Below are positions 1-5,507 of a DNA stretch of 6,014 nt, piece by piece; positions within the stretch are counted from its first letter, which is position 1, and every line of letters begins with the position of its first letter. This DNA is from an uncultured Eggerthellaceae bacterium (lineage in GTDB: Bacteria; Actinomycetota; Coriobacteriia; Coriobacteriales; Eggerthellaceae), in contig CAMOUE010000136.1 in the NCBI GenBank assembly GCA_946626265.1, positions 1 through 6,014 on the forward strand, read 5' to 3'. The notes beneath the pieces are model-generated. The model saw nothing but the letters and a program-made list of their open reading frames with translations, did not search any database and had not been told where the DNA came from. The translations under genes were made by a program, and so were the position numbers.

Positions 1-387
1 ATCATCGTCACGGCCGACCATGGTTACTGGACCATCACGCTCGACCCGATCGAGGAGACGAGCACGCCCATCATGTTCATCAAGCCGGCGCAATCCGAAT
101 CGCTCGACGACCTGCCCATGGTCGACGACATGACTCCCGTCAGCCACCTCGACCTCCAGGCGACCATCCTCGAGGCCATGGGCGCCGACGAAAGCGAGTG
201 GCGGGCGTACGGCTACTCCATGCTCTCGCCTGAGGAGATTCCCGCGAACCGCGAGCGCCTCTACCTCACCACCGACAGCGAGCCCGATCTCACGGACGTG
301 CGCCTGCGCGAGTACAAGATCACGGGCGACTCGCAGGACTGGAGCAATTGGTCCGAAACCGGCCGCATCTGGAGCACGCAGGAATAA
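1..387 (+). CDS. Sulfatase/LTA-synthase-like superfamily protein, C-terminal part (5' end outside window)
   Basis: An open frame runs from the first base to a TAA at 385-387, giving the last 128 residues; the ATG at 73 is internal. Seen: the fragment opens with IIVTADHG, the metal-binding Asp-His motif near the end of the catalytic domain in sulfatases, phosphoglycerol transferases and LTA synthases. It is followed by TSTPIMFIKP and SHLDLQATILEAMG, which match the late core strand and the helix that usually reads HxDLxPTLL in this superfamily. The tail (RLYLTTDSEPD, then a Trp-rich stretch, DWSNWSETGRIW) contains no membrane segment. Known: the superfamily hydrolyses or transfers sulfate or phosphate esters, and LTA-synthase-like members carry N-terminal membrane helices with the catalytic domain outside the cell. 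Inferred: a cell-envelope hydrolase or transferase. The nucleophile Thr/Ser/Cys lies outside the window, so sulfatase cannot be separated from phosphoglycerol transferase. It converges on cobD. Confidence 0.8.
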   Translation: MIVTADHGYWTITLDPIEETSTPIMFIKPAQSESLDDLPMVDDMTPVSHLDLQATILEAMGADESEWRAYGYSMLSPEEIPANRERLYLTTDSEPDLTDVRLREYKITGDSQDWSNWSETGRIWSTQE

Positions 388-1392
388 TCAGCGGCGCTTT
401 CCCACGAGCAGGCCGACGATTGACGCGACGCACAATCCCAAGCCGGCCGTCGCGTACATGAGCTTGTTGGCGCGCTTGATGTCGACGGCTTCGACCGGTC
501 GCGCATCGTCCCCGATCGTGGGCTTTTCCACGTAGTTCCCGAAATAGTAGTTGCCGCCTCCGAGCTGGACGCCAAGCGCTCCGGCGCACGCCGCCTCCGT
601 GTGGGCCGAATTCGGCGACGAATGATTCAGCCGGTCGCGCTTGAACACGCGCCACGCCCCGGACGCATCGAGGCCCACGAGCTTCGCCGCGCCGCACATG
701 AGCGCTCCCGACAACCTCGCAGGCACGAAGTTGAGCACGTCGTCGAGCTTGGCGGCCGCCCATCCCATGTTCAAGTAACGTTCGTTCTTGTACCCGATCA
801 TCGAATCGAGCGTGTTCGCCGCCTTGTAGAACGCGGCACCCGGCGCACCTGCCGCCGCCATGAAAAGCAAGGGCGCCACGACGCCGTCCGAGACGTTCTC
901 GGCGACGGTCTCGACGGCAGCCCGGGCCACCCCGGCCTCGTCGAGCTTGTCGGTATCGCGGCCGACGATCATCCCGACCGCGGCGCGCGCGCCGTCCAAG
1001 TCGCCCGCCTCGAGCGCTTCGTGCACTTTCATGCTCTCGTCCCGCAGCGACCGCGCCGCTATGAGCTGATAGCAGAGCACGGCCTCGGCGCCGAGGGCCA
1101 ATGCCGGGTGAATCCTTTCGCAGAGCTTCAACGCGCCAAACGCCACGAGCGGCGCGGCCAGGACGACATCGGCCGTTATCGCAACGCCGCCGAGACGTTC
1201 GGTCTGGGCGCGGTCGAGCGGCCACGCGCTTCCCGCCTCCTCGGCCTCCGGCAGCACGTATTTGCGCACGAGCCCCTCTTCGAGCTCTATCTGCTTGCCG
1301 ATCAGCTTGACCGGATGCGGCCAACCATGCGGATCGCCCAACGCGGCATCGAGCGCAAAGCCCGCGACCATCGCGATGACATGACGCTTCAT
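388..1392 (-). CDS. cobD: Adenosylcobinamide-phosphate synthase CobD/CbiB
   Basis: This membrane enzyme of cobalamin biosynthesis joins aminopropanol (or its phosphate) to adenosylcobyric acid to make adenosylcobinamide (phosphate). The 334 residues match the usual family length of about 310-330. Family motifs lie in order: LDAALGDP at 14-21 with HP at 26-27, AARSLRDES at 112-120, VGRDTDKLDE at 143-152, ETVAENVSDGVVAPLLF at 161-177, KAANTLDSMIGYKNERY at 190-206, AAAKLDDVLNFVPARL at 212-227, and DRLNHSSPNSAHTEAACAGA at 253-272. Hydrophobic stretches at about 4-17, 70-90, 98-112, 171-188 and 313-330 fit an integral inner-membrane protein; the C-terminus GKRR is positively charged. The ATG is chosen because of a GGGGAGGGG ribosome binding site 7 nt upstream. 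It is the last gene of the leftward set, 92 bp after galT, and its TGA abuts the TAA of the convergent gene. No other cobalamin gene is visible. In the enterobacterial naming system this is cbiB; CobD there is a different enzyme. Confidence 0.95.
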   Translation of the reverse strand: MKRHVIAMVAGFALDAALGDPHGWPHPVKLIGKQIELEEGLVRKYVLPEAEEAGSAWPLDRAQTERLGGVAITADVVLAAPLVAFGALKLCERIHPALALGAEAVLCYQLIAARSLRDESMKVHEALEAGDLDGARAAVGMIVGRDTDKLDEAGVARAAVETVAENVSDGVVAPLLFMAAAGAPGAAFYKAANTLDSMIGYKNERYLNMGWAAAKLDDVLNFVPARLSGALMCGAAKLVGLDASGAWRVFKRDRLNHSSPNSAHTEAACAGALGVQLGGGNYYFGNYVEKPTIGDDARPVEAVDIKRANKLMYATAGLGLCVASIVGLLVGKRR

Positions 1393-1484
1393 GCGCAGTC
1401 CCCTCCCCTACAACGTGCCGGAGGGCGACGCTGGCCTAAGCCCACCGGCAATCCACTGCCTACAACATCCTATCAGAGGGATGC
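1393..1484 (-). other. galT-cobD intergenic gap with imperfect hairpin
   Basis: This 92-bp gap between galT and cobD holds an inverted repeat. GCCGGAGGGC at 1417-1426 pairs with GCCCACCGGC at 1440-1449: ten positions with one mismatch and a 13-nt loop. On the transcribed strand no U-run follows it, so it is not a classical intrinsic terminator. It could attenuate, protect or process the mRNA between the sugar genes and cobD. The gap is too short for a complete cobalamin riboswitch (about 200 nt), and I see no B12-box-like conserved core. No convincing -35/-10 pair was found, so cobD could be read through from galT or have a weak promoter of its own. Confidence 0.4.
1400..1408 (-). promoter_or_regulatory. 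Strong ribosome binding site of cobD
   Basis: Read on the - strand this is GGGGAGGGG, 7 nt before the cobD ATG at 1392. It fixes the cobD start and suggests cobD is translated independently of galT, whose stop is about 80 bp upstream. Confidence 0.75.
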
Positions 1485-2597
1485 TCAGCCGAGCGCCTGT
1501 TCGAATCGACGAAATGCAGCGCGTCCGGCATCGTCCCATTTGAATACGCCGGCATGCTCGAGCACCTGGGCGAATATACGCCCGACGTCGTCGCGCGACA
1601 GCCCGCGGTCCTCCATCACCTGCCTGAGGCGCGGGGGCAGGATCGCCAGGCCCATGACCTCTATGAGGCCGATGTTCTCCTTCTTCACATGATGCAGCTC
1701 CTCGTGCGGGTGGAACACGCCGAGCGGATGCTCGTCGCTTGTGATGTTGCACCTCAACGCAAGGTCCATCTCGTAGACGGAGCCGCGCTTGCGCACGATG
1801 GGAGTGACGGTGTTGTGCACCTTCTCGATATGCCCCGACGCGTCCACCTGCGCACGGGCGCCCCCGTCGAATCCCGAGAAGATTCCCACCGAGGGATCGT
1901 TGTAGGTGACCCACGTCTCGAGCACGTGGACAGCCGCGTCCGCAAGGGCGGCGCGGTCGGCGCTCCGGAGGCGGATGACGCTCAGCGGCCACCGCACGAC
2001 GCCTGCCTCGACAGACGGATGCGCGCTCATGCCGAACGTCTCGGCGATAGGCGCCAGCTCCATGGGAAACGTATGGCGACCTCCCTGGAAATGGTCGTGT
2101 CCCAGGATCGACCCGCCGACGATGGGAAGGTCGGCGTTGCTGCCGATGAAGTAGTCCGGGAACAGGTCGACGAAGTCGAGCAGGCACGCAAACGCAGTCC
2201 GGTCGACGTGCATCGGCCGATGTTCCCAGCTCATCGCGATGCAATGCTCGTTGTAGTAGGCATAGGGGCTATACCACATGCCCCACGTCTCCCCGCCTAT
2301 GGGAATCGTGCGCGCGTAACCGCAGGCAATGTCGGCTTCGGTCACGCACAACGGGCACGGCCGTGCGACGCCGGTTGCCGGGTCGATGTAATCGCTCGCG
2401 CCCGGCGCCTTGCTCGCCGCCTCGGCGATGGCGCGCGGGTCCTTTTCGGGCTTCGACAGGTTGATGGTGATCTGGAGCTCGCCCCAATCGGTGTCGGTCG
2501 TCCAGGCGATGTTGCGCGCGATGTCGTCCACTTTCACGTAGTTTCTCTCGCAACTGTCGCGATAGAACCCGTCGGTATCGAAATAACTGTTCGTCAA
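1485..2597 (-). CDS. galT: Galactose-1-phosphate uridylyltransferase, type 2, short form (TTG start inferred)
   Basis: Leloir-pathway enzyme that swaps UMP between UDP-glucose and galactose-1-phosphate in the cytoplasm. From the TTG at 2597 it has 370 residues, against roughly 490-510 in the type 2 (Firmicutes) family. Seen: NYVKVDDIARNIAW at 19-32, INLSKPEKDP at 45-54, CPLC at 81-84, YSPYAYYNEHCI at 109-120, FIGSNADLPIVGGSILGHDH at 150-169, with HxHxQ catalytic histidines at 167-171, then NTVTPI at 262-267, HPLGVFHPH at 290-298 and KKENIGLIEVMGLAILP at 305-321. Family similarity begins only near residue 11, so about 120 N-terminal residues are missing, and roughly 35-50 are also missing after residue 325. 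The frame stays open further upstream to 2795, but that part lies inside galK and reads as Arg-rich shadow. No ATG follows the galK stop; TTG with GGGA 7 nt ahead is the best start (a GTG at residue 21 is an alternative). Identity is certain; start and activity are not. Confidence 0.9.
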   Translation of the reverse strand: MTNSYFDTDGFYRDSCERNYVKVDDIARNIAWTTDTDWGELQITINLSKPEKDPRAIAEAASKAPGASDYIDPATGVARPCPLCVTEADIACGYARTIPIGGETWGMWYSPYAYYNEHCIAMSWEHRPMHVDRTAFACLLDFVDLFPDYFIGSNADLPIVGGSILGHDHFQGGRHTFPMELAPIAETFGMSAHPSVEAGVVRWPLSVIRLRSADRAALADAAVHVLETWVTYNDPSVGIFSGFDGGARAQVDASGHIEKVHNTVTPIVRKRGSVYEMDLALRCNITSDEHPLGVFHPHEELHHVKKENIGLIEVMGLAILPPRLRQVMEDRGLSRDDVGRIFAQVLEHAGVFKWDDAGRAAFRRFEQALG

Positions 2598-2604
2598 CTC
2601 TGAT

Positions 2605-2608
2605 TCCC
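2605..2608 (-). promoter_or_regulatory. Weak ribosome binding site assigned to the galT TTG start
   Basis: On the - strand the stretch after the galK stop is purine-rich, with GGAAG, GGAAG and finally GGGA, 7 nt before the TTG at 2597. The match is only moderate, but it is the only start/SD pair between the galK stop at 2630 and the first conserved GalT residues. Confidence 0.35.
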
Positions 2609-2629
2609 GCTTCCACTTCCGTAAAACCG

Positions 2630-3775
2630 TTAACGTAGCTGGGACTCGACGCGAACGCCGGCCCCGGAGAGCCCATGGCGCCTGCAGGCGCCCTCGCCGA
2701 GCTGCCGGTCGACCGCGCGCGCGAAGCCCTCGCAATCGTCTATGGGCACGAACGCCTGCACCGTCCCGCCGAAACCGCCGCCGTGGATACGGCATGCGCC
2801 CCGCGGGCCGACGGCGCGATCGACCAACGCGAGGGCGACCATTGCAGGCTGAGAGCTCCTGTCGGCCGTCGACACGTTTTGGAGGTATTGGGCGGAAGAC
2901 GCGCCCGATCTCCGCGTGGCCTGGATAAACGCCTCCACGTCACCCTGCCTGAGCGCCTCCTCGCGCGCGGCGACGAGTTCCATTTCATGATAGTAATGAA
3001 GCCCGCGCAAGGCGGGCACGTCGCCGAGCGCACGGCGCACGTCGCCGAACCTCTCGTAGAACGCGCTTTCGGGGACTTCCGAAAGCCTGCTTGCGCCCAG
3101 GAATCGGGCGACGTCGAACATGTCGCGCGCGACCCGGGCGTATTCGTCGGTGTACCTGCTATGGTCGCAACGGGTGTCGACGAGGCAGAGCGCGTATCCG
3201 TGCCCTTCGAAATCGAACGAGAGGGGCGACGCCCCGGGAGCGTGCGAGGCGTCCGAGAAGTCGAGCACCGTGATGCCGCCGCAGGCAATGGCCATCTGGT
3301 CGAGCATGCCGCACGGTTTTCCGAAGTAGTCGCGCTCGATTTGCACGGCCATCGTGGCGAGCTCCGCAGGCGCAAAGGACCGCCCTTCGCCGAACAGGGC
3401 GCATGCGGCACTCAGCAGCGCCAATTCGAACGCCGCCGACGAGGACAGGCCGCCTCCCGAGGGAATAGTGCTCGTGACGGCCGCGTCGAACCCGCCCACA
3501 TCGACGCCCGCGCCGATGAGGCGGCCGACGACGCCGCGCACGAACGCCGCCGTCGTTCCCCGCTCGGACGCTCGCGCATCGAGGGCCGATGCGTCGATGT
3601 CGACGGGCGCGAAACCGGCGCTCTCGAGCCGCACCCGCCCGCAACCGTTCGGGCGCGCCTCGACGGCTATCCCGCAGTCGAGCGTCGCGGCGATTGCTCG
3701 CCCGCCTTGGTGGTCGGTATGGTTTCCGGCGAGTTCCGTGCGCCCGGGGGCGAACGCGCGGACCACCCTACCCAT
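2630..3775 (-). CDS. galK: Galactokinase
   Basis: Cytoplasmic GHMP-family kinase that phosphorylates alpha-D-galactose with ATP to galactose-1-phosphate, the substrate of GalT. Seen in the 381 residues: galactokinase signature GRTELAGNHTDHQ at 11-23 (the classical form is GRxNLIGEHTDYN; the NHTDHQ variant is typical of Firmicutes and gut-actinobacterial GalKs), the ATP-binding GHMP loop PSGGGLSSSAAFE at 105-117, the catalytic-Asp region GKPCGMLDQMA at 152-162 (D159 the likely base), and the C-terminal GHMP motif CRIHGGGFGGTVQAFVP at 328-344. The ATG overlaps the end of the alpha-galactosidase gene by 8 bp, which suggests translational coupling; a weak GGCAGG lies about 7 nt upstream. The N-terminus is short, with the signature only 10 residues in. 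The last 17 residues (from R365) do not show the usual xIRPxGG ending. galT follows 32 nt after the TAA. Confidence 0.95.
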   Translation of the reverse strand: MGRVVRAFAPGRTELAGNHTDHQGGRAIAATLDCGIAVEARPNGCGRVRLESAGFAPVDIDASALDARASERGTTAAFVRGVVGRLIGAGVDVGGFDAAVTSTIPSGGGLSSSAAFELALLSAACALFGEGRSFAPAELATMAVQIERDYFGKPCGMLDQMAIACGGITVLDFSDASHAPGASPLSFDFEGHGYALCLVDTRCDHSRYTDEYARVARDMFDVARFLGASRLSEVPESAFYERFGDVRRALGDVPALRGLHYYHEMELVAAREEALRQGDVEAFIQATRRSGASSAQYLQNVSTADRSSQPAMVALALVDRAVGPRGACRIHGGGFGGTVQAFVPIDDCEGFARAVDRQLGEGACRRHGLSGAGVRVESQLR

Positions 3776-5405
3776 TGCGGAACCTGCCCAAGAACAAATC
3801 GAGCGCCTTGGCGAACCGGGCGCGTGCGAACTCGGACCATGAGCCCATATCGTCCGAGGTCAAAAACACGCTGCCCAGATCCGCGTCGGCGAACAGGAGC
3901 TCGTCGCGCTGCCCCTGCGTAAGCTTGACGTCGTCTCTCAGGAAGAACACGTCGGGATCGCAGCCGAACGCCCTCCCGTCAAGGGGGGCGCGGCCGTACG
4001 TGTTGGCAAGGCTGTTCCTCGTGCTGACCCGCTCCCGATGGAGCAGCCGCATATGGGGCTTATCGTCCCAGTCGAGGCCGACATCGCAGCCGATGCGGCA
4101 GTAATCCGCCCGCCCGAACACGCTCGCCAACGGCACGCCGCATGCAAGGAGCAGGCAATCCTCGCCCATTCCCCGTCGCAGCAGGTCGATTGCGTCGGCC
4201 ATGAGCTCGCCGCGGTTCATCCCGTCGCGCTCGACGAGACATGCCGCATAGAGGAAATCGAGCTTGAGCAGCTTGAATCCCCACTCGCGCGTCATGATCT
4301 GGAGCACTTCGAGCACGTAGCTCCTCACTTCGGGATTGCGGGTGTCGAGCGCCAGGCCGCCACTCCACTGGCAACCGGTCCGCACCAGGGCACCCGTCTC
4401 GTCGCGCAAGATCCAACCGGGATGCTCGGCGGCGAGCCGGGAATCCTTTTCGCAGACGAACGGAGCCGCCCACAGTCCCGCAACGACGCCTTCCCCTTCG
4501 ATTGCGCGGGCAAGCGGCGCGAGGCCCCGCGGGAACTTCCGCTCGTCGACGTCGAGCCAGTCGCCCACCTTGCAGTAACCGTCGTCGATCTGGAAAAGCC
4601 TGAGCGCGCCGGTCGTGTCGAAACCGTCGAGTTGCGCGACGAGCCCGCGGTAGTCGGCCTTCAGCTTCTCCTCGCTTATGTCGCCGTAATGACGGTACCA
4701 GCTCGTATAGCCGACAAGGGGGCTTGCGGGGCGCGCCTCGATGCCCGATAGCTCGAACCAGCGGTCGTAGGCGCCTTCCACGGTTCCACGCGTCACCGCA
4801 TAGCTGCCGAGAACCACCCTTCTTCCCGCGGGAATGCGACGGCGCGGGCATTCCGTCTCGAGCTTGACGAGCCCTGCACGCGCGTCGATCCGGATCGTGG
4901 TGAAGCCGTGGCTTTCATCGAGCGAGCCGACGAGCACGAGGCCGTCCCCCCTGCGAAACGTCGCATAGGTGAAACCGTGCATACAGCCCGGCGTCCGGTC
5001 GTAATCCGTGAACCTGTAGTCTCCCCCGCCGTCGAGCGCGTATGCGTCGACGATGCGGGACGGGACGTTCTTCAAGCCGCGCATCCGCGACCAAGCCGGA
5101 CGCTCGACGGCGTCGGTCCAGGATTGGTACCCGTTCAAGAGCACGAGCTCGTCGGTCGCAAACGCATGCCTGAGCACGACCGTCAACGTCTCGACGGTAA
5201 CGTCGGCATGGGCGACGAGCGCCACGTCGAGCACCTCCCCGTCGAAGGAGGCCTCGATGCTCGCGTGCTCGCCCGGCACATCCCTCATGCCCTCGCACGA
5301 GACGGTGACCCTCTCGTCGAGCTCGCCCGCGCGCAGCTCGACCGTGTAGCCGACCGGCTTCATGGACGCACGCGCCCCGTAGGGCATGCTCGCAACGTCC
5401 GACAT
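3768..5405 (-). CDS. Alpha-galactosidase, glycoside hydrolase family 36 (Thermotoga-like, no C-terminal beta domain)
   Basis: Retaining hydrolase that removes terminal alpha-galactosyl groups from melibiose, raffinose-type sugars and related galactosides. There is no signal peptide, so it acts in the cytoplasm on imported sugars. From the ATG at 5405 it has 545 residues. Seen: N-terminal beta-domain motif LNGYQSW at 90-96; barrel motifs GYTSWYRHYGDIS at 232-244, LFQIDDGY at 270-277 and GDWLDVDERKFPRG at 281-294, GLWAAPF at 310-316, LKLDFLYAA at 380-388 with nucleophile D383, ACGVPLASVFGRADYCRIGC at 421-440 followed by acid/base D441, and SDDMGSW at 517-523. Order and wording resemble Thermotoga maritima GalA (552 residues, recalled). 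Unlike that enzyme it stops about 20 residues after the last barrel motif. An upstream in-frame ATG at 5456 has no ribosome binding site, whereas 5405 has AAAGGGG 9 nt ahead. It overlaps galK by 8 bp. Specificity (galactose versus N-acetylgalactosamine) cannot be settled by eye. Confidence 0.9.
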   Translation of the reverse strand: MSDVASMPYGARASMKPVGYTVELRAGELDERVTVSCEGMRDVPGEHASIEASFDGEVLDVALVAHADVTVETLTVVLRHAFATDELVLLNGYQSWTDAVERPAWSRMRGLKNVPSRIVDAYALDGGGDYRFTDYDRTPGCMHGFTYATFRRGDGLVLVGSLDESHGFTTIRIDARAGLVKLETECPRRRIPAGRRVVLGSYAVTRGTVEGAYDRWFELSGIEARPASPLVGYTSWYRHYGDISEEKLKADYRGLVAQLDGFDTTGALRLFQIDDGYCKVGDWLDVDERKFPRGLAPLARAIEGEGVVAGLWAAPFVCEKDSRLAAEHPGWILRDETGALVRTGCQWSGGLALDTRNPEVRSYVLEVLQIMTREWGFKLLKLDFLYAACLVERDGMNRGELMADAIDLLRRGMGEDCLLLACGVPLASVFGRADYCRIGCDVGLDWDDKPHMRLLHRERVSTRNSLANTYGRAPLDGRAFGCDPDVFFLRDDVKLTQGQRDELLFADADLGSVFLTSDDMGSWSEFARARFAKALDLFLGRFRNG

Positions 5406-5414
5406 CCTACAGCG

Positions 5415-5421
5415 CCCCTTT
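5415..5421 (-). promoter_or_regulatory. Ribosome binding site deciding the alpha-galactosidase start
   Basis: Reads AAAGGGG on the - strand, 9 nt before the ATG at 5405. The in-frame ATG at 5456 has only a GC-rich hairpin arm upstream and no purine-rich site, so the shorter protein is preferred by 17 residues. Confidence 0.65.
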
Positions 5422-5465
5422 CGAATCGAAGACTGAACCCAATCGCGAATCCACATACGCAGTCA

Positions 5466-5485
5466 GCCCGGCGCAGACGCCGGGC
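5466..5485 (-). terminator. Perfect 8-bp hairpin without U-tract, between symporter and alpha-galactosidase
   Basis: GCCCGGCG at 5466-5473 and CGCCGGGC at 5478-5485 form a perfect stem with a 4-nt loop, 22 nt after the symporter stop codon in the direction of transcription. It is followed on the - strand by UGACUGCGUAUGUGG, which is not a U-run. It may be a weak or Rho-assisted terminator, or more likely an intercistronic element that protects the symporter mRNA 3' end and sets different expression levels for symporter and enzymes. Called a terminator only for want of a better class. Confidence 0.35.
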
Positions 5486-5507
5486 CGCCCACGTTATCGA
5501 CCCCGCA

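Larger units (their letters stand above)
5406..5507 (-). other. Intergenic gap between symporter and alpha-galactosidase
   Basis: This 102-bp gap holds the hairpin at 5466-5485 and the ribosome binding site at 5415-5421. No good -35/-10 pair was found. The hexamer GATTCG occurs twice on the - strand, about 22 nt apart, between the hairpin and the ribosome binding site, which is too little to call an operator. The simplest reading is an intra-operon spacer. Confidence 0.45.

Noticed and set aside
1407..1466. Direct repeat CCTACAAC at 1407-1414 and 1459-1466
   Set aside because: Only 8 bp, two copies, 52 bp apart, with no flanking mobile-element or operator features; plausible by chance.
1393..1484. 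Possible cobalamin riboswitch before cobD
   Set aside because: The gap is 92 bp, too short for the full element, and no conserved B12-box core was seen.
601..1692. 363-codon open frame on the + strand opposite cobD and galT
   Set aside because: It crosses the cobD-galT gap antisense to both genes, its composition is Arg-rich and low in motifs, and no ribosome binding site supports it.
1554..2603. 349-codon open frame on the + strand opposite galT
   Set aside because: Shadow of the galT codon pattern; no recognisable domain.
2598..2795. Upstream extension of the GalT frame to an ATG at 2795
   Set aside because: It lies inside galK in another frame and encodes an Arg-rich stretch unlike any GalT N-terminus; the ATG has no good ribosome binding site.
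2675..3922. 415-codon open frame on the + strand opposite galK
   Set aside because: It is antisense to clearly recognisable galK and to the end of the alpha-galactosidase, its product is Arg/Ala/Gly-rich without motifs, and long antisense frames are expected in GC-rich genes.
5406..5456. Alternative alpha-galactosidase start 17 codons upstream
   Set aside because: No ribosome binding site before the ATG at 5456, whereas the ATG at 5405 has AAAGGGG at good spacing. The extra residues show no family motif.
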